The notes beneath the pieces are model-generated. The model was not told the origin of the DNA and searched no databases. It saw only the letters and a program-made list of their open reading frames with translations. A stretch of DNA of 64,000 nt from the NCBI GenBank assembly GCA_046350555.1, contig JAXMAF010000012.1, positions 1 through 64,000 of the forward strand, read 5' to 3'. A program made the translations under genes and the position numbers. Source of the stretch: JAXMAF01 sp046350555. Lineage in GTDB: Bacteria > Planctomycetota > Phycisphaerae > Phycisphaerales > SM1A02. Numbering within the stretch: position 1 is the stretch's first letter; each line of letters starts with the position of its first letter. Below, one piece after another: positions 42,637 to 51,399 of this stretch.

Positions 42637-43330
42637 ATGCCTCACCCCGTCTCCGGTCTGCTCATCCTCGACAAGCCCATCGGGTGGTCGTCGATGAGGG
42701 CAGTCGCGTACGTTCGCCGGCGCGCGGGGGGCGTGCGCACGGGGCACGCTGGCACGCTCGATCCGCTGGCGACCGGCGTGCTGGTGCTCGCGCTCGGCGC
42801 AGCGACCCGGCGCATCGAGCGACTGATGGCGACGCGGAGCCGCTACCGCACGACGGTCGACCTGAGCCGCGTTCACGACGACCGACGACCGCGAGGGCGA
42901 GCGAACCGAGGTTGCGGTCGCGAGCCCGCCTTCGCGTGTCCGTGTCGACGCGGCGGTCGAGCCGTTCGTCGGCACGATCATGCAGCGACCGCCGATCTAC
43001 AAGGATGAAGCTGGTGGACGCGCTCGTACAGCTTCGGCGCGAGCGGCGTCGCCGTCGAACGCGCCGCGGGTTGGTCGATCGCCTTCGCGATTCGCGTCGC
43101 CGGCTTCGCCCATCCGTGCTCGGTTTCGATATCGGCGCGCGCGGAACCTACATCCGCGGCTCGGCGAGACCTCGGCAGCGCCTGGCACCGGCGGCTGGCC
43201 AAGGAGTCAGTTCCGTCGAACGGCCGTGGACCACCCGACGAGTCGATGGCGCGGGCCGTCGATGCTCCGCGATCGTCGGCCGACGACCTGATCGACGGAG
43301 CGGATCGACGGCCTGGGTGAGGCGCATGCC
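42637..43330 (+). pseudogene. truB: truB, tRNA pseudouridine-55 synthase, with several frameshifts
   Basis: The first 75 residues from the ATG at 42,637 are normal TruB: 'GLLILDKPIGWSSMRAVAYV' and 'VRTGHAGTLDPLATGVLVLA', including the catalytic Asp. At about 42,866 the frame is lost; the next stretch ('FTTTDDREGERTEVAVASPP', 'VEPFVGTIMQRPPIY') reads in a second frame, and beyond about 43,000 the family sequence is scattered over frames ('SVLGFDIGARGTYIRGSAR'). At least three indels are needed. The gene is nearly universal and forms U55 in the tRNA T-loop, so either it is truly decayed or this stretch is poorly sequenced. The end is approximate. Confidence 0.75.
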
Positions 43331-43476
43331 GGGCCGACGGCGGGCATGCGACGATGCTGGACGTGCGATGATCTTGACGGCCTGCGTTTCAATGCAGGTC
43401 TGCTGTACACTCTCGCGGACGCGTGGACGGTCCACGCTCCGCTTCGGCCCGCCTTCGCGAGGACCGTTCGAATCCC

Positions 43477-44104
43477 ATGGCGCAGCCATCGATTTCCGGC
43501 GAGTCGTCGCTGCGATCCCCCGCCGCCTGGGCGAGGCTGCTCATCGCGCTCGCGCTGGCGCTGACCGTCGATCTGTGGTCGAAGCACTGGGCGTTCGAGA
43601 CCGTCGCGGGTCGCCCGGTCGCGCTGCATCGCGAGCAGATCGTCGACAACTTCGACTTCCGCCTTCCCTTTCACGACGGCATCCGCGTGCTGCCGGCGGA
43701 CCTGCTCGACTTCCGCCTCGTCCTGAACCATGGTGCGGTCTTCGGCATCGGCGACGGCGCACGGTTGATCTTCATCGGCTTCACCATCGTCGCGGCGCTG
43801 GCCGGCTCAGGTCTCGCCGGCAGATCCACGCGGTGACCAGGCCCACACGTGCTTGCTCGTGCTTGCCGGGGGCTCTGGCAACGGCACATCGACGTCGATG
43901 GAGCAGTGGCGATTTCCTGCAACATTGCCGCGCCGGTACTCGCTCTTTGATCGGCCTTCGCCGGGCGGCAGCACGGAGGTCTTCCCGTGGGTCTTCAACG
44001 TCGTGGACATGTGCCTGCTCGCGGGCATGGGCATCTCAGCGCTCTGCCTCAACTGGGTGGCCGACGCGACGCGAGCGTCGCAGCCGGCGGCCGAAGGTCG
44101 GTGA
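43477..44104 (+). pseudogene. lspA: lspA, signal peptidase II, with frameshifts
   Basis: From the ATG at 43,477 the first frame reads like LspA: 'LALALTVDLWSKHWAFETVA', 'LDFRLVLNHGAVFGIGDGAR', 'IFIGFTIVAALAGSGLAG', then stops at 43,836. The rest continues in other frames: 'LLVLAGGSGNG' (expected AGALGNGIDR) and 'FPWVFNVVDMCLLAGMGISA' (the second catalytic Asp motif FNVAD). At least two indels separate the parts. LspA cleaves prolipoprotein signal peptides in the membrane and is usually essential, so sequence error is as likely as decay. Confidence 0.75.
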
Positions 44105-44201
44105 CGCGCGCGGGAAGGGGACACCACGCGACGAACGCCGTGCGGGAGGCAACGCGGCCGGAGACCTGTGCCGCCACTTGGTCCGGGCCGGCTTCGCTCC
44201 T

Positions 44202-44343
44202 GCGCGGCGCGCGAGAAATCGCGTCGGCCCCGACGGCCGAACGGAGCGCCTGCAAGCAAGCCGTTCGCTCAGCCCGCGGGGCCTTGCTCGCGCGCGGCGT
44301 ACGAAAGCGAGTACGGCCCGGAGGGCCGAACGGAGCGCTCAAA
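44202..44343. repeat. Imperfect direct repeat, period about 90
   Basis: GCGCGGCG...GGCCGAACGGAGCGC occurs at 44,202 and again at 44,292, with moderately diverged sequence between. It fills the gap between the damaged lspA and the dksA-like gene; no gene is seen there. Confidence 0.5.
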
Positions 44344-44356
44344 AAGCCCCCCCCCT

Positions 44357-45484
44357 TTAGAACTTGTACCCGCTCTCGACCATCCGAGCGGCCTCGATCG
44401 TGTGCTTCGCCCACGGCTTCGCGTCGAGGCGCGCCTTCGGGATCGGCTTGCCCGTCGCCTGACAGACACCGAAGGTGCCGTCTTCGATGCGCTGGAGCGC
44501 GGCATCGATCTCGTTGATCGTCTCGCGCTCCTTCTCGGCGAGGTTGAGCGCGAAGTCCTGGTCGGCCGTGTCGGTTCCGATGTCCGCCATGTGGATGGGC
44601 ATGTGCGACAGGTTCCCGCCATTGGACCGGAGCGCCTCCTGCTCCATGCCCTTGACGAGTCCGAGGATCTCGGAACGTCGCTGGAGAAGGAGCTGCTTGT
44701 AATGCTCGAGCTCCTTCCTGGTGAGCTTGGTCTTGATCGTGGTCACGTCAACGAGCGACGCGTCGTTCGCCGGCTTCGACTCGGCGTGCTTGCTCTTGCG
44801 CGAGATCTGGATGTCCTTGGTCGAGATCATCCGCACGCGGCGCCCGTTGATGACGACGTAGCCATTCGCGTCGGCGTTGGTGGATGCCGCTGCCGCCGCG
44901 GCCACGGAGCGCGTGTTCGGCCCTTCCAGGAGCAGCTTCTTGCCGGCCTTCGATCCGCCGCGCGCCGAGGCCGACCTGCCGCCGGAGCGCGTCGACGGCC
45001 TTGCCGCCGGCACCTTCGCGGCTGGCTTCGGTGTGGCGGCGGCGCCGGCCTTCGATTCCTTGGATGGCGCTGCGCTCGGGTGCTTGGCTGCCGGAGCCTT
45101 CACGGGAGCGCTGCCGGCCGCGGCGGAGCGCTTTGAAGGCGCCGCCGCCGACGCCGCGCCCTTGGCGGGACCGGCCTCGGGCTTGGCCGCCGCCGGAGCG
45201 ACTGCGCCGGATCGCGTTGCGGCCCTTGAGGAGGACTTCGACGACGGCTTGGGCATGGAGGATGAGCGGACGGATCCGGTCGCGGGTCCCTTGCGGGCGG
45301 GGGAGGACGACGGTCGCGAGGAGCGCGTGCCGCCGGTCGCCGAACCCTTGGAGGAACCGCTTGCGGTTCCTCCGGATCGCGGCTTCGGGCGGGACGGAGA
45401 GGCGACCTTCGAACGGGTCGGCTTGCTGGCGGCGGTCGTCGCCGCGACGGTGCGCTTCGCTGGCTTGCTCGTCGACTTGGGCAC
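44357..45484 (-). CDS. DksA/TraR-like protein with long Ala/Ser/Lys/Pro-rich N-terminus and degenerate zinc finger
   Basis: About 375 residues from a GTG at 45,484 (a TTG lies six bases earlier). The first 220 residues are low-complexity ('KPTRSKVASPSRPKPRSGGT', 'KHPSAAPSKESKAGAAATPK'). The DksA-like part follows: coiled coil 'KTKLTRKELEHYKQLLLQRR', 'SEILGLVKGMEQEALRSNGG', 'FALNLAEKERETINEIDAAL', then 'DGTFGVCQATGKPIPKARLD'. Of the four zinc-finger cysteines only one remains (CQAT instead of CxxC; no CxxC at the end), so zinc binding is doubtful. DksA proteins bind the RNA polymerase secondary channel. A good promoter is at 45,583-45,611. Confidence 0.85.
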   Translation of the reverse strand: MPKSTSKPAKRTVAATTAASKPTRSKVASPSRPKPRSGGTASGSSKGSATGGTRSSRPSSSPARKGPATGSVRSSSMPKPSSKSSSRAATRSGAVAPAAAKPEAGPAKGAASAAAPSKRSAAAGSAPVKAPAAKHPSAAPSKESKAGAAATPKPAAKVPAARPSTRSGGRSASARGGSKAGKKLLLEGPNTRSVAAAAAASTNADANGYVVINGRRVRMISTKDIQISRKSKHAESKPANDASLVDVTTIKTKLTRKELEHYKQLLLQRRSEILGLVKGMEQEALRSNGGNLSHMPIHMADIGTDTADQDFALNLAEKERETINEIDAALQRIEDGTFGVCQATGKPIPKARLDAKPWAKHTIEAARMVESGYKF

Positions 45485-45582
45485 GCGCAAGGTCCCTCGC
45501 TCAATGCAGGAACTGACGCAAGCACGACCGCCGGAAGCGATCGCCTCGCAATCGCCACGCCACGGCGGCGGACAATCCACTG

Positions 45583-45611
45583 AACATAACAAAGCTCGAT
45601 CGGATCGTCAA
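45583..45611 (-). promoter_or_regulatory. Promoter of the dksA-like gene
   Basis: On the minus strand TTGACG, 17 bases, TATGTT, giving a leader of about 90 bases before the GTG at 45,484. Confidence 0.55.
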
Positions 45612-45739
45612 TTCACGCGGATCGATGCGTCGTGGCCGACCTGCGCCATGGGCTGCCATGCGCAACCCGGGAAGGGCCTCGTGCCGTCGGCCCCTCGCCC
45701 GCAACGGCCGCGGCGGGCGGGCGTTCGTCGGTCGGGGCG

Positions 45740-45849
45740 CCGTACGCGTCCCGGTTGATTCTCGCGCCCCACCCAACCCAGTTCCGCCCTGAGACATCGC
45801 TGTGGGCAAGAGGGGTCGAACCCATGGAGGTCTGCTGGAATCGGTATCA
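45740..45849 (+). repeat. 108-bp inverted-repeat element, copy 17
   Basis: CGTACGCGTCCCGGTTGATT at the left, GCTGGAATCGGTATCA at the right. Its right-hand TCA is the TGA stop codon of accA. Confidence 0.87.
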
Positions 45850-46824
45850 GCCCTCGATGGCGCCGATCCGTCGGAACTTCTCGAATCGGCGCCGCACGAG
45901 CGTCTCCGGCTTGAACCGCTTGAGTTCACGGACCTTGTCGACGATCCACGCGCCGAGGCGGTCCGCCATCGCCTGCGGATCGCGGTGGGCGCCACCGGCG
46001 GGCTCGGGAATCACCTCGTCGATGAGGCCGTTGCGAAGGTTGTCCGTCGCGGTGAGGTTCAGGGCCCGCGCCGCGACGTTCTTCGTCTGGTCGTTGGCCT
46101 CCTTCCAGAGGATCGCGGCGCAGCCTTCGGGGCTGATGACCGAGTACCAGGAATGTTCGAGCATGGCCACGCGATCGCCGACGCCGATGCCCAGCGCGCC
46201 GCCCGACCCGCCCTCGCCGATCACGACGCAGACGACCGGCGTGCGCAGCCGGCTCATCTCGCGCAGGTTCACGGCGATCGCCTCGGCGACGCCGCGCTGC
46301 TCGCTCCCGACGCCGGGATACGCGCCCGGCGTGTCGATGAGCGTGACGATCGGAAGCTTGAACTTCTCGGCCAGCTTCATCTTGAGCAGCGCCTTGCGGT
46401 ACCCCTCCGGGTGGGCGCAACCGAAGTTGCATGCGAGCTTCTCGGGCATCGTCCGGCCCTTGCGGTGGCCGACGAGCATGACCTTCACCGATCCGATGCG
46501 GGCCATGCCGGTCACGATCGCGGCGTCGTCGCCGAAGCGACGGTCGCCGTGCAGCTCGCAGAAGTCGCGGCAGAGCAGCCGCACGTAGTCGCTGCTCTGC
46601 GGGCGAAGGGGATGGCGCGCGACGCGGACGGTCTGCCAGGGCGTGAGCGTCGCATACGTCTTGACGAGGAGCTTGTCGCGGGTGGCGACCAGCGTGCGGA
46701 GCTCGTCCTCGTAGATCGCGGCATCGGGCCGGGCTCGCAACGACTCGATCTGGCGCTCGATCTCGATGATCGGCTCGTCGAACTCGAGCGAGTAGGTCGT
46801 GGATGGAGCGGACGCGGTCGACAT
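45847..46824 (-). CDS. accA: Acetyl-CoA carboxylase carboxyltransferase subunit alpha
   Basis: 325 residues, the usual length; ATG at 46,824. Family motifs: 'YSLEFDEPIIEIERQIESLR' at the start, 'RVARHPLRPQSSDYVRLLCR', 'LVGHRKGRTMPEKLACNFGC', 'IVTLIDTPGAYPGVGSEQRG', 'CVVIGEGGSGGALGIGVGDR' and 'EHSWYSVISPEGCAAILWKE' (the oxyanion-hole glycines are present). With AccD it transfers CO2 from carboxybiotin to acetyl-CoA, the first step of fatty acid synthesis, matching the fab cluster 11 kb away. Its stop is supplied by a 108-bp repeat. Confidence 0.95.
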   Translation of the reverse strand: MSTASAPSTTYSLEFDEPIIEIERQIESLRARPDAAIYEDELRTLVATRDKLLVKTYATLTPWQTVRVARHPLRPQSSDYVRLLCRDFCELHGDRRFGDDAAIVTGMARIGSVKVMLVGHRKGRTMPEKLACNFGCAHPEGYRKALLKMKLAEKFKLPIVTLIDTPGAYPGVGSEQRGVAEAIAVNLREMSRLRTPVVCVVIGEGGSGGALGIGVGDRVAMLEHSWYSVISPEGCAAILWKEANDQTKNVAARALNLTATDNLRNGLIDEVIPEPAGGAHRDPQAMADRLGAWIVDKVRELKRFKPETLVRRRFEKFRRIGAIEG

Positions 46825-46897
46825 GAGCGGGATGGTACGAGGGTGGGCGCAGCTTGGAGGCGATGGCGGCGGCCGAGCCTCGCGATCGCGGCGTCGC

Positions 46898-47623
46898 TCA
46901 CGTCGCGCCCAGCGCCTCCGCGAGGAACGCCTCCATCGACGCGAAGGCGCGACGGGCGACCTTCGGGTCGTGCCTGAGACCGCTCCCCGGATCGTTCGCC
47001 TGCGGGTTCGTGAAGGCGTGGAGCGTGTGCCCGTACATGTGGATCTGCCAGTCGGCCTTCGCCTGGGTCAGCTCGGTCGCCAGCGTGCGCACGTGGTCGG
47101 GCGTGGCCATCGGATCGTCGTAGGGATGCAGCACGAGCACCTTCGCCGTGATGGGTGGCTGGGGAGCGATTCCCGGTGCGCCAAGCAACCCGTGGAAGCT
47201 GACGACGCCGCGCACCGCAGGCAGCGCGCTGCGCGCGAGGTCGAGGACGCACATGCCGCCGAAGCAGAATCCGATCGCCGCGATGCGCTGCGGGTCGACC
47301 AGGCGGTGGGCGCTCGCGGCCGCGACGGCGGCGTGGAGGCGCCGCCTGATCAGCCGGCGATCGTCGACGAAGGGCTGCATCAGCGCCGAGTTCTCCTGCG
47401 GCGAGTTCCCGCGCCGTCCCTTTCCGTAGATGTCCAGGGCGAAGCCGACATAGCCGAGCTGGGCGAGCATCCGCGCCTTGTCGCGGGCGAAGTCGTCCTG
47501 TCCGGCCCAGGCGTGCGCGACGAGCACCGCCGGCCGCTTGGCGCCCGCCGCGGTGTCGGCGGCGGCGATGAATCCTTCGCAGACAAGCTCGCCATCGCGG
47601 TAGTCGAGGGTTTCCGTGTGCAT
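46898..47623 (-). CDS. Dienelactone hydrolase family protein
   Basis: 241 residues from the ATG at 47,623 ('MHTETLDYRDGELVCEGFIA'); the longer frame lies in a 108-bp repeat. An alpha/beta hydrolase with 'VLVAHAWAGQDDFARDKARM', nucleophile elbow 'AIGFCFGGMCVLDLA' (Cys), 'HPYDDPMATPDHVRTLATEL' (Asp) and 'YGHTLHAFTNPQAN' (His), the complete Cys-Asp-His triad of the family. Substrate not known; many members hydrolyse lactones or esters in the cytoplasm. Confidence 0.88.
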   Translation of the reverse strand: MHTETLDYRDGELVCEGFIAAADTAAGAKRPAVLVAHAWAGQDDFARDKARMLAQLGYVGFALDIYGKGRRGNSPQENSALMQPFVDDRRLIRRRLHAAVAAASAHRLVDPQRIAAIGFCFGGMCVLDLARSALPAVRGVVSFHGLLGAPGIAPQPPITAKVLVLHPYDDPMATPDHVRTLATELTQAKADWQIHMYGHTLHAFTNPQANDPGSGLRHDPKVARRAFASMEAFLAEALGAT

Positions 47624-47633
47624 GGAGTCAGCG

Positions 47634-47788
47634 TACTCGCGTCCCGGTTGATTCTCGCGCCCCACCCCACCCAACGCCGCCGTGATGCGCGTTCCAGTTG
47701 GCTCTCGCGCCGAACCAACCCAATTCCGCCACGAGACGCCGCCGTGGGCAGGGGGTCGAACGCATGAAGGTCGGCTGGAATCCGCATG
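47634..47788 (+). repeat. 108-bp element, copy 18, long form with duplicated left half
   Basis: About 155 bp: the left half (TCCCGGTTGATTCTCGCG...) is followed by a second left half (TTCCAGTTGGCTCTCGCG...CCACGAGACGCCG) and then the right half. Same structure as copy 4. It lies in the leader of the hydrolase gene, 35 bases from the RNase R stop. Confidence 0.78.
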
Positions 47789-47824
47789 CGTCGCGCCTGC
47801 GGTGTCGAGGCGATCGGTGCACGG

Positions 47825-50347
47825 TCAGCGGCCCTTGCGTCCGCGCCTTCCCGACTTGAAGCCGCGCTTGTGGCCGTGGGCGCGCCCCTCGCCGGCGCTC
47901 TTGCGCCGATTGACGTCCTGCTCGCGCCGGCCGCCGGCCGAGGGGCCGCGCGCCCCGGATCCGCGGCGAGGTGCGCTGCCATTCGAATCGTCCGCGACGA
48001 GCCCGCTGCCGGGCTGCTCGGCGAAGCGGGTGATGCGCAGCTCGAGCGTGCGGGACGGCAGGTCGACCTGGACGATCTGCGCGGCCACGAGGTCGCCCAG
48101 TCCGATGCTCGCCCCGCTGCGCGCCGCGACGAGGCGTCCGGTCGCGTCGTTGAGCAGCCAGCGCTGCGCCTTGCCGCTGGCGGCGCCGAGATCCACGACC
48201 TTGGCCATGCCGTCGACCAGGAAGCGCTGGAGCGAGACGAAGACGGCGTTCGGCGTCACGTGCGTGACGATGGCCTCGAACTCGTCGCCGAGGTGCCGTT
48301 CCTTCAGCAATTGCAGGACCAGGAAGCTGCGCAGCTCCTGCTCGGCCTCCTCGGCGGCCACCTCGGTCTCGGAACAGTGGCGGCCGAGCTCGAGCAACTG
48401 GTCCTCGCTCAGCACGCGCTCGTCGTCCGCGACGCGCCGGGCCATGGCGCGGCGCTCGCGGCCGCCGGGTCGGCGCGTTCCGTTGCCGGTCTCGTCGAGA
48501 TACGCCTGCATCGCGCGGTGGACGGTGAGATCGGGATAGCGGCGGATGGGGCTCGTGAAGTGCGTGTAGTGCTCGCTCGCGAGCGCGAAGTGACCGATGA
48601 GCGCCGGGCTGTACGTCGCCTTGGTGAAGGTGCGCAGCACCGCGAAGTGGATCGCCCGCGCCGCGGGCGTTCCGCGCGTCGCCTCGAGCAGCGCCTGGAT
48701 GTCCTGCCGCGTCGGCTCGTCCGGCAACCGCCACTGGGCGAGCCGCGCGTACATGCGGAGGTTCTCGACGTCGGCGAAGGTCGGCTCGGGATGGATGCGT
48801 CGGATGAGCGGCAGGTCCAGGTCGGCGAACGTGCGGGCGAGGGCCTCGTTCGCCTCGACCATGAACATCTCGATCAGCTTGTGCGTGTACGCGTTGTCCT
48901 CCGGATGCGCGTCGACGACGTGGCCCTCGTCGTCGAACTCGAGCTCGACCGCGGGAAGGTCGAGGGTCAGCATCCCCTCGTGCTTGCGACGGCGCTCGAG
49001 CACGCGGGCCAGCCGGTCGCTCGACCGGAGGGCGTCGATCAACTGATCGGTGTACGAGGGCTCGGTCTTCGCGTGGCGGCGGGCCTCGTCGAGCCGGCCG
49101 TCGATGAGCGCCTGCGCTTCGAGGTAGGTGAGCCGCTTGGCCGAGCGGATGACCGTGCTCGCCAGGCGCTGGGACTCGACGCGCCCCTTCGCGTCGAACT
49201 CGATGAACGCGGACTTGGTGAAGCGCACGACGCCCTCCTGCAGCGAACAGACGCCGTTGCTGAGCGCTTCGGGGAGCATCGGAAGCACCAGGCGCGGCAG
49301 GTAGACGCTGTTTCCGCGGGCGCGGGCCTCCTCGTCCAGGGCCGAGCCGGGCGGAACGAAGTGCGAGACGTCGGCGATGTGGACGCCGAGCCGCCAGTGC
49401 CCGTTCGAGGCGATGTGCTCGATCGAGATCGCGTCGTCGTAGTCCTTCGCGTCGGGGGGATCGATCGTGAAGATGAACTGCTCGGTGAGGTCCTCGCGAT
49501 CCGCCCAGGTCGCGGCGCCGTGCGCCTCGGTGGCCGCCCGGACCTCGCGGTCGAACTGAAGGGCCGCCATTCGCGCGTCGTCGATGGCTTCCGGGGGAAA
49601 CTCCTGGCGCAGCCCGTGTGCGGCGATGACCGCCTGGGTCTCGACATCGGGCGCACCCGCGGCGCCAAGCACGCGCACGATCACGCCCTCGCCGACGGCG
49701 TCGTCCTCGGGATAGCGCGTCAGCTCGAAGACGACCTTGTCGCCGCGTTTCGCGTTCTTCGCGAAGGGGTCGCGCACCACCACCGGTGCGCGCAGCGAAC
49801 GTCCGTCGGGCTCGACGATCCACTGCCTCCCGCGCTGCGTCAACGTTCCGACGAACTCGTCGCGTCCGCGCTGGAGCACCTCGACGACGCGTCCGGCGAT
49901 CCGGCCGGCCGGCGCGCCTCCGCCGGCGTGGCCTCCGCTCGTCCCGGCGCCCCGGCCCGACGCGCGGGCGCTCGATCGACCGCCGGCGCGATCGCGCCGG
50001 TTCACCTCGGCGCGCACGCGGTCGCCGCTGATCGCGTCGCCCTGGAACCCCGCCGGGATGAAGAGCGATCCACGGCGCGTCGGATGGTCGGGCTCGACGA
50101 ATCCGAAGCCGCGGACATTCTGGCGGTAGACGCCGACGACCTCGTCGCCGAGGTCGGGCAGGCGCCAGCGGTCGTCGTCGCCAAGCTCGAGTCGTCCGTT
50201 CGCCTCGAGCGACTCGAGCGTCGCGCGGAACTCCTCGAAGTCGGCCGAGGCGACGCGCAGTTGCCGGGCCATCTCCTGCGTGCCCACGGGCGCGTAGTCG
50301 CGGTGCGAGAGATGGTCGAGGATCCTGATCGAATAGCGGAGGGACAC
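47825..50347 (-). CDS. rnr: Ribonuclease R
   Basis: About 840 residues from a GTG at 50,347 ('VSLRYSIRILDHLSHRDYAP'); the frame is open further upstream but that part is not protein-like. Order: N-terminal winged helix, cold-shock domains ('VRGFGFVEPDHPTRRGSLFI'), a Ser/Gly/Arg-rich insertion of about 40 residues, the RNB catalytic domain with 'FTIDPPDAKDYDDAISIEHI' (metal-binding Asp residues), 'HYTHFTSPIRRYPDLTVHRA', an S1 domain ('FEAIVTHVTPNAVFVSLQRF') and a basic tail ('KRGFKSGRRGRKGR'). It degrades structured RNA from the 3' end, including RNA hairpins like those of the repeats here. Confidence 0.92.
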   Translation of the reverse strand: MSLRYSIRILDHLSHRDYAPVGTQEMARQLRVASADFEEFRATLESLEANGRLELGDDDRWRLPDLGDEVVGVYRQNVRGFGFVEPDHPTRRGSLFIPAGFQGDAISGDRVRAEVNRRDRAGGRSSARASGRGAGTSGGHAGGGAPAGRIAGRVVEVLQRGRDEFVGTLTQRGRQWIVEPDGRSLRAPVVVRDPFAKNAKRGDKVVFELTRYPEDDAVGEGVIVRVLGAAGAPDVETQAVIAAHGLRQEFPPEAIDDARMAALQFDREVRAATEAHGAATWADREDLTEQFIFTIDPPDAKDYDDAISIEHIASNGHWRLGVHIADVSHFVPPGSALDEEARARGNSVYLPRLVLPMLPEALSNGVCSLQEGVVRFTKSAFIEFDAKGRVESQRLASTVIRSAKRLTYLEAQALIDGRLDEARRHAKTEPSYTDQLIDALRSSDRLARVLERRRKHEGMLTLDLPAVELEFDDEGHVVDAHPEDNAYTHKLIEMFMVEANEALARTFADLDLPLIRRIHPEPTFADVENLRMYARLAQWRLPDEPTRQDIQALLEATRGTPAARAIHFAVLRTFTKATYSPALIGHFALASEHYTHFTSPIRRYPDLTVHRAMQAYLDETGNGTRRPGGRERRAMARRVADDERVLSEDQLLELGRHCSETEVAAEEAEQELRSFLVLQLLKERHLGDEFEAIVTHVTPNAVFVSLQRFLVDGMAKVVDLGAASGKAQRWLLNDATGRLVAARSGASIGLGDLVAAQIVQVDLPSRTLELRITRFAEQPGSGLVADDSNGSAPRRGSGARGPSAGGRREQDVNRRKSAGEGRAHGHKRGFKSGRRGRKGR

Positions 50348-50601
50348 GCGGAGGGTAGCGGGCGTCGGCTTCGCCGATTGTGCTCGCGGTGCGAGCGATG
50401 AGGTGTCGCGGCGGGGGCCGCGACGGAGTTTCGCCGGGTGAGGATGCAACAGCGGCCTGAGCGCGTCTCGGGCGATCGCGCGCATCACGGGCCGCCGTCG
50501 CATCGTCACCCGGTACGTCAGCGGGTTGGATCTGGGGAACAACGAGCGCAGGGCGTGGCGCCGGGCATGACGCATGGCGTGCGACATCCATACGGTCCTC
50601 C

Positions 50602-51355
50602 GTGTCGATGTTCACCAGCCGCGACTTCGTGCCCGAGCTCATGGACGAGCCGGATGTTCCGCGCGCCGAGCTCGACGAGGCGCTGCGCTTCATTCGCGCG
50701 GTCAACGCGAGGCTCGGCGGCACTCGTGCGGCGCTGCGGTGGATCGAGCGATGGACGGCCTCGTGGCCGCGCGAGCGGACCATCCGCATCATCGACGTCG
50801 GCACCGGAAGCGCCGACATCCCGCTGGCGGTGGCGCGCTGGGCGACGAAGCGAGGACGCGATGTCCGCATCGTCGCCATCGACAACCACGCGACCGCCTC
50901 GCGGCCGCACGCGAGCACGTGGGCGGCGACCCGCATCGAAGCCGTCGAGGCCGATGCGCGCGAGGAACTGCTCCAGCGGCCACGAGCCGGGTTCCTTCGA
51001 CATCGCCCACGCCGGCATGTTCCTGCATCACCTGCCGGACATCGAGATCGTGACCGTGCTCCGGATCATGCAGCGGCTGGCATGCGTCGGCCTGGTGTGG
51101 AACGATCTCGTGCGCGACGCGCTCAGCCGCGTCGGCGTGCGCGCGATCACGCTCGGGACGCCGCGGATCGTTCGTCACGACGCGATCGTCAGCGTCGACA
51201 AGGGCTTCACCCGGAGCGAGGCGCAGGACCTCGCGCGGCGCGCTGGACTTACGCGGGTGACGTATCGGAGGCACGTGTTTGGCCGGTTCACGTTGGTGGC
51301 GGCGGGGCAGGAGAGAGGAGAGAGGAGAGAGGAGGAGGAGACGGGAGAGCGGTGA
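50602..51355 (+). CDS. Class I SAM-dependent methyltransferase, one frameshift
   Basis: Start GTG at 50,602 or ATG at 50,608 ('MFTSRDFVPELMDEPDVPRA'). SAM motif I is 'IRIIDVGTGSADIPLAVARW'. At about 50,980 an extra C ('CAGCGGCCACGAG') moves the frame; the sequence then continues in the next frame as 'HEPGSFDIAHAGMFLHHLPD', 'LACVGLVWNDLVRDALSRVG' and 'FTRSEAQDLARRAGLTRVTY'. Removing one base gives a complete protein of about 250 residues like those next to type III polyketide and isoprenoid genes. The C-terminal tail ('GQERGERREEEETGER') is encoded by the heptamer array, an unusual origin for coding sequence. Confidence 0.75.
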
Positions 51356-51378
51356 GAGGTGAGAGGTGAGAGGTGAGA
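51310..51378. repeat. Heptamer arrays (GGAGAGA and GGTGAGA)
   Basis: Three GGAGAGA units (51,310-51,330) and four GGTGAGA units (51,351-51,378) with GGAG-rich sequence between. The arrays cover the 3' end and stop codon of the methyltransferase gene and the convergent end of the acetyltransferase gene. Confidence 0.75.
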
Positions 51379-51399
51379 GGGGGCGGTTCCTGTTTCAGC

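Noticed and set aside
42463..44360. Long frames across the truB/lspA stretch
   Set aside because: They are pieces of the two damaged genes joined with out-of-frame sequence.
47786..50401. 871-codon plus-strand frame opposite RNase R
   Set aside because: RNase R motifs are complete on the minus strand; this frame has none.
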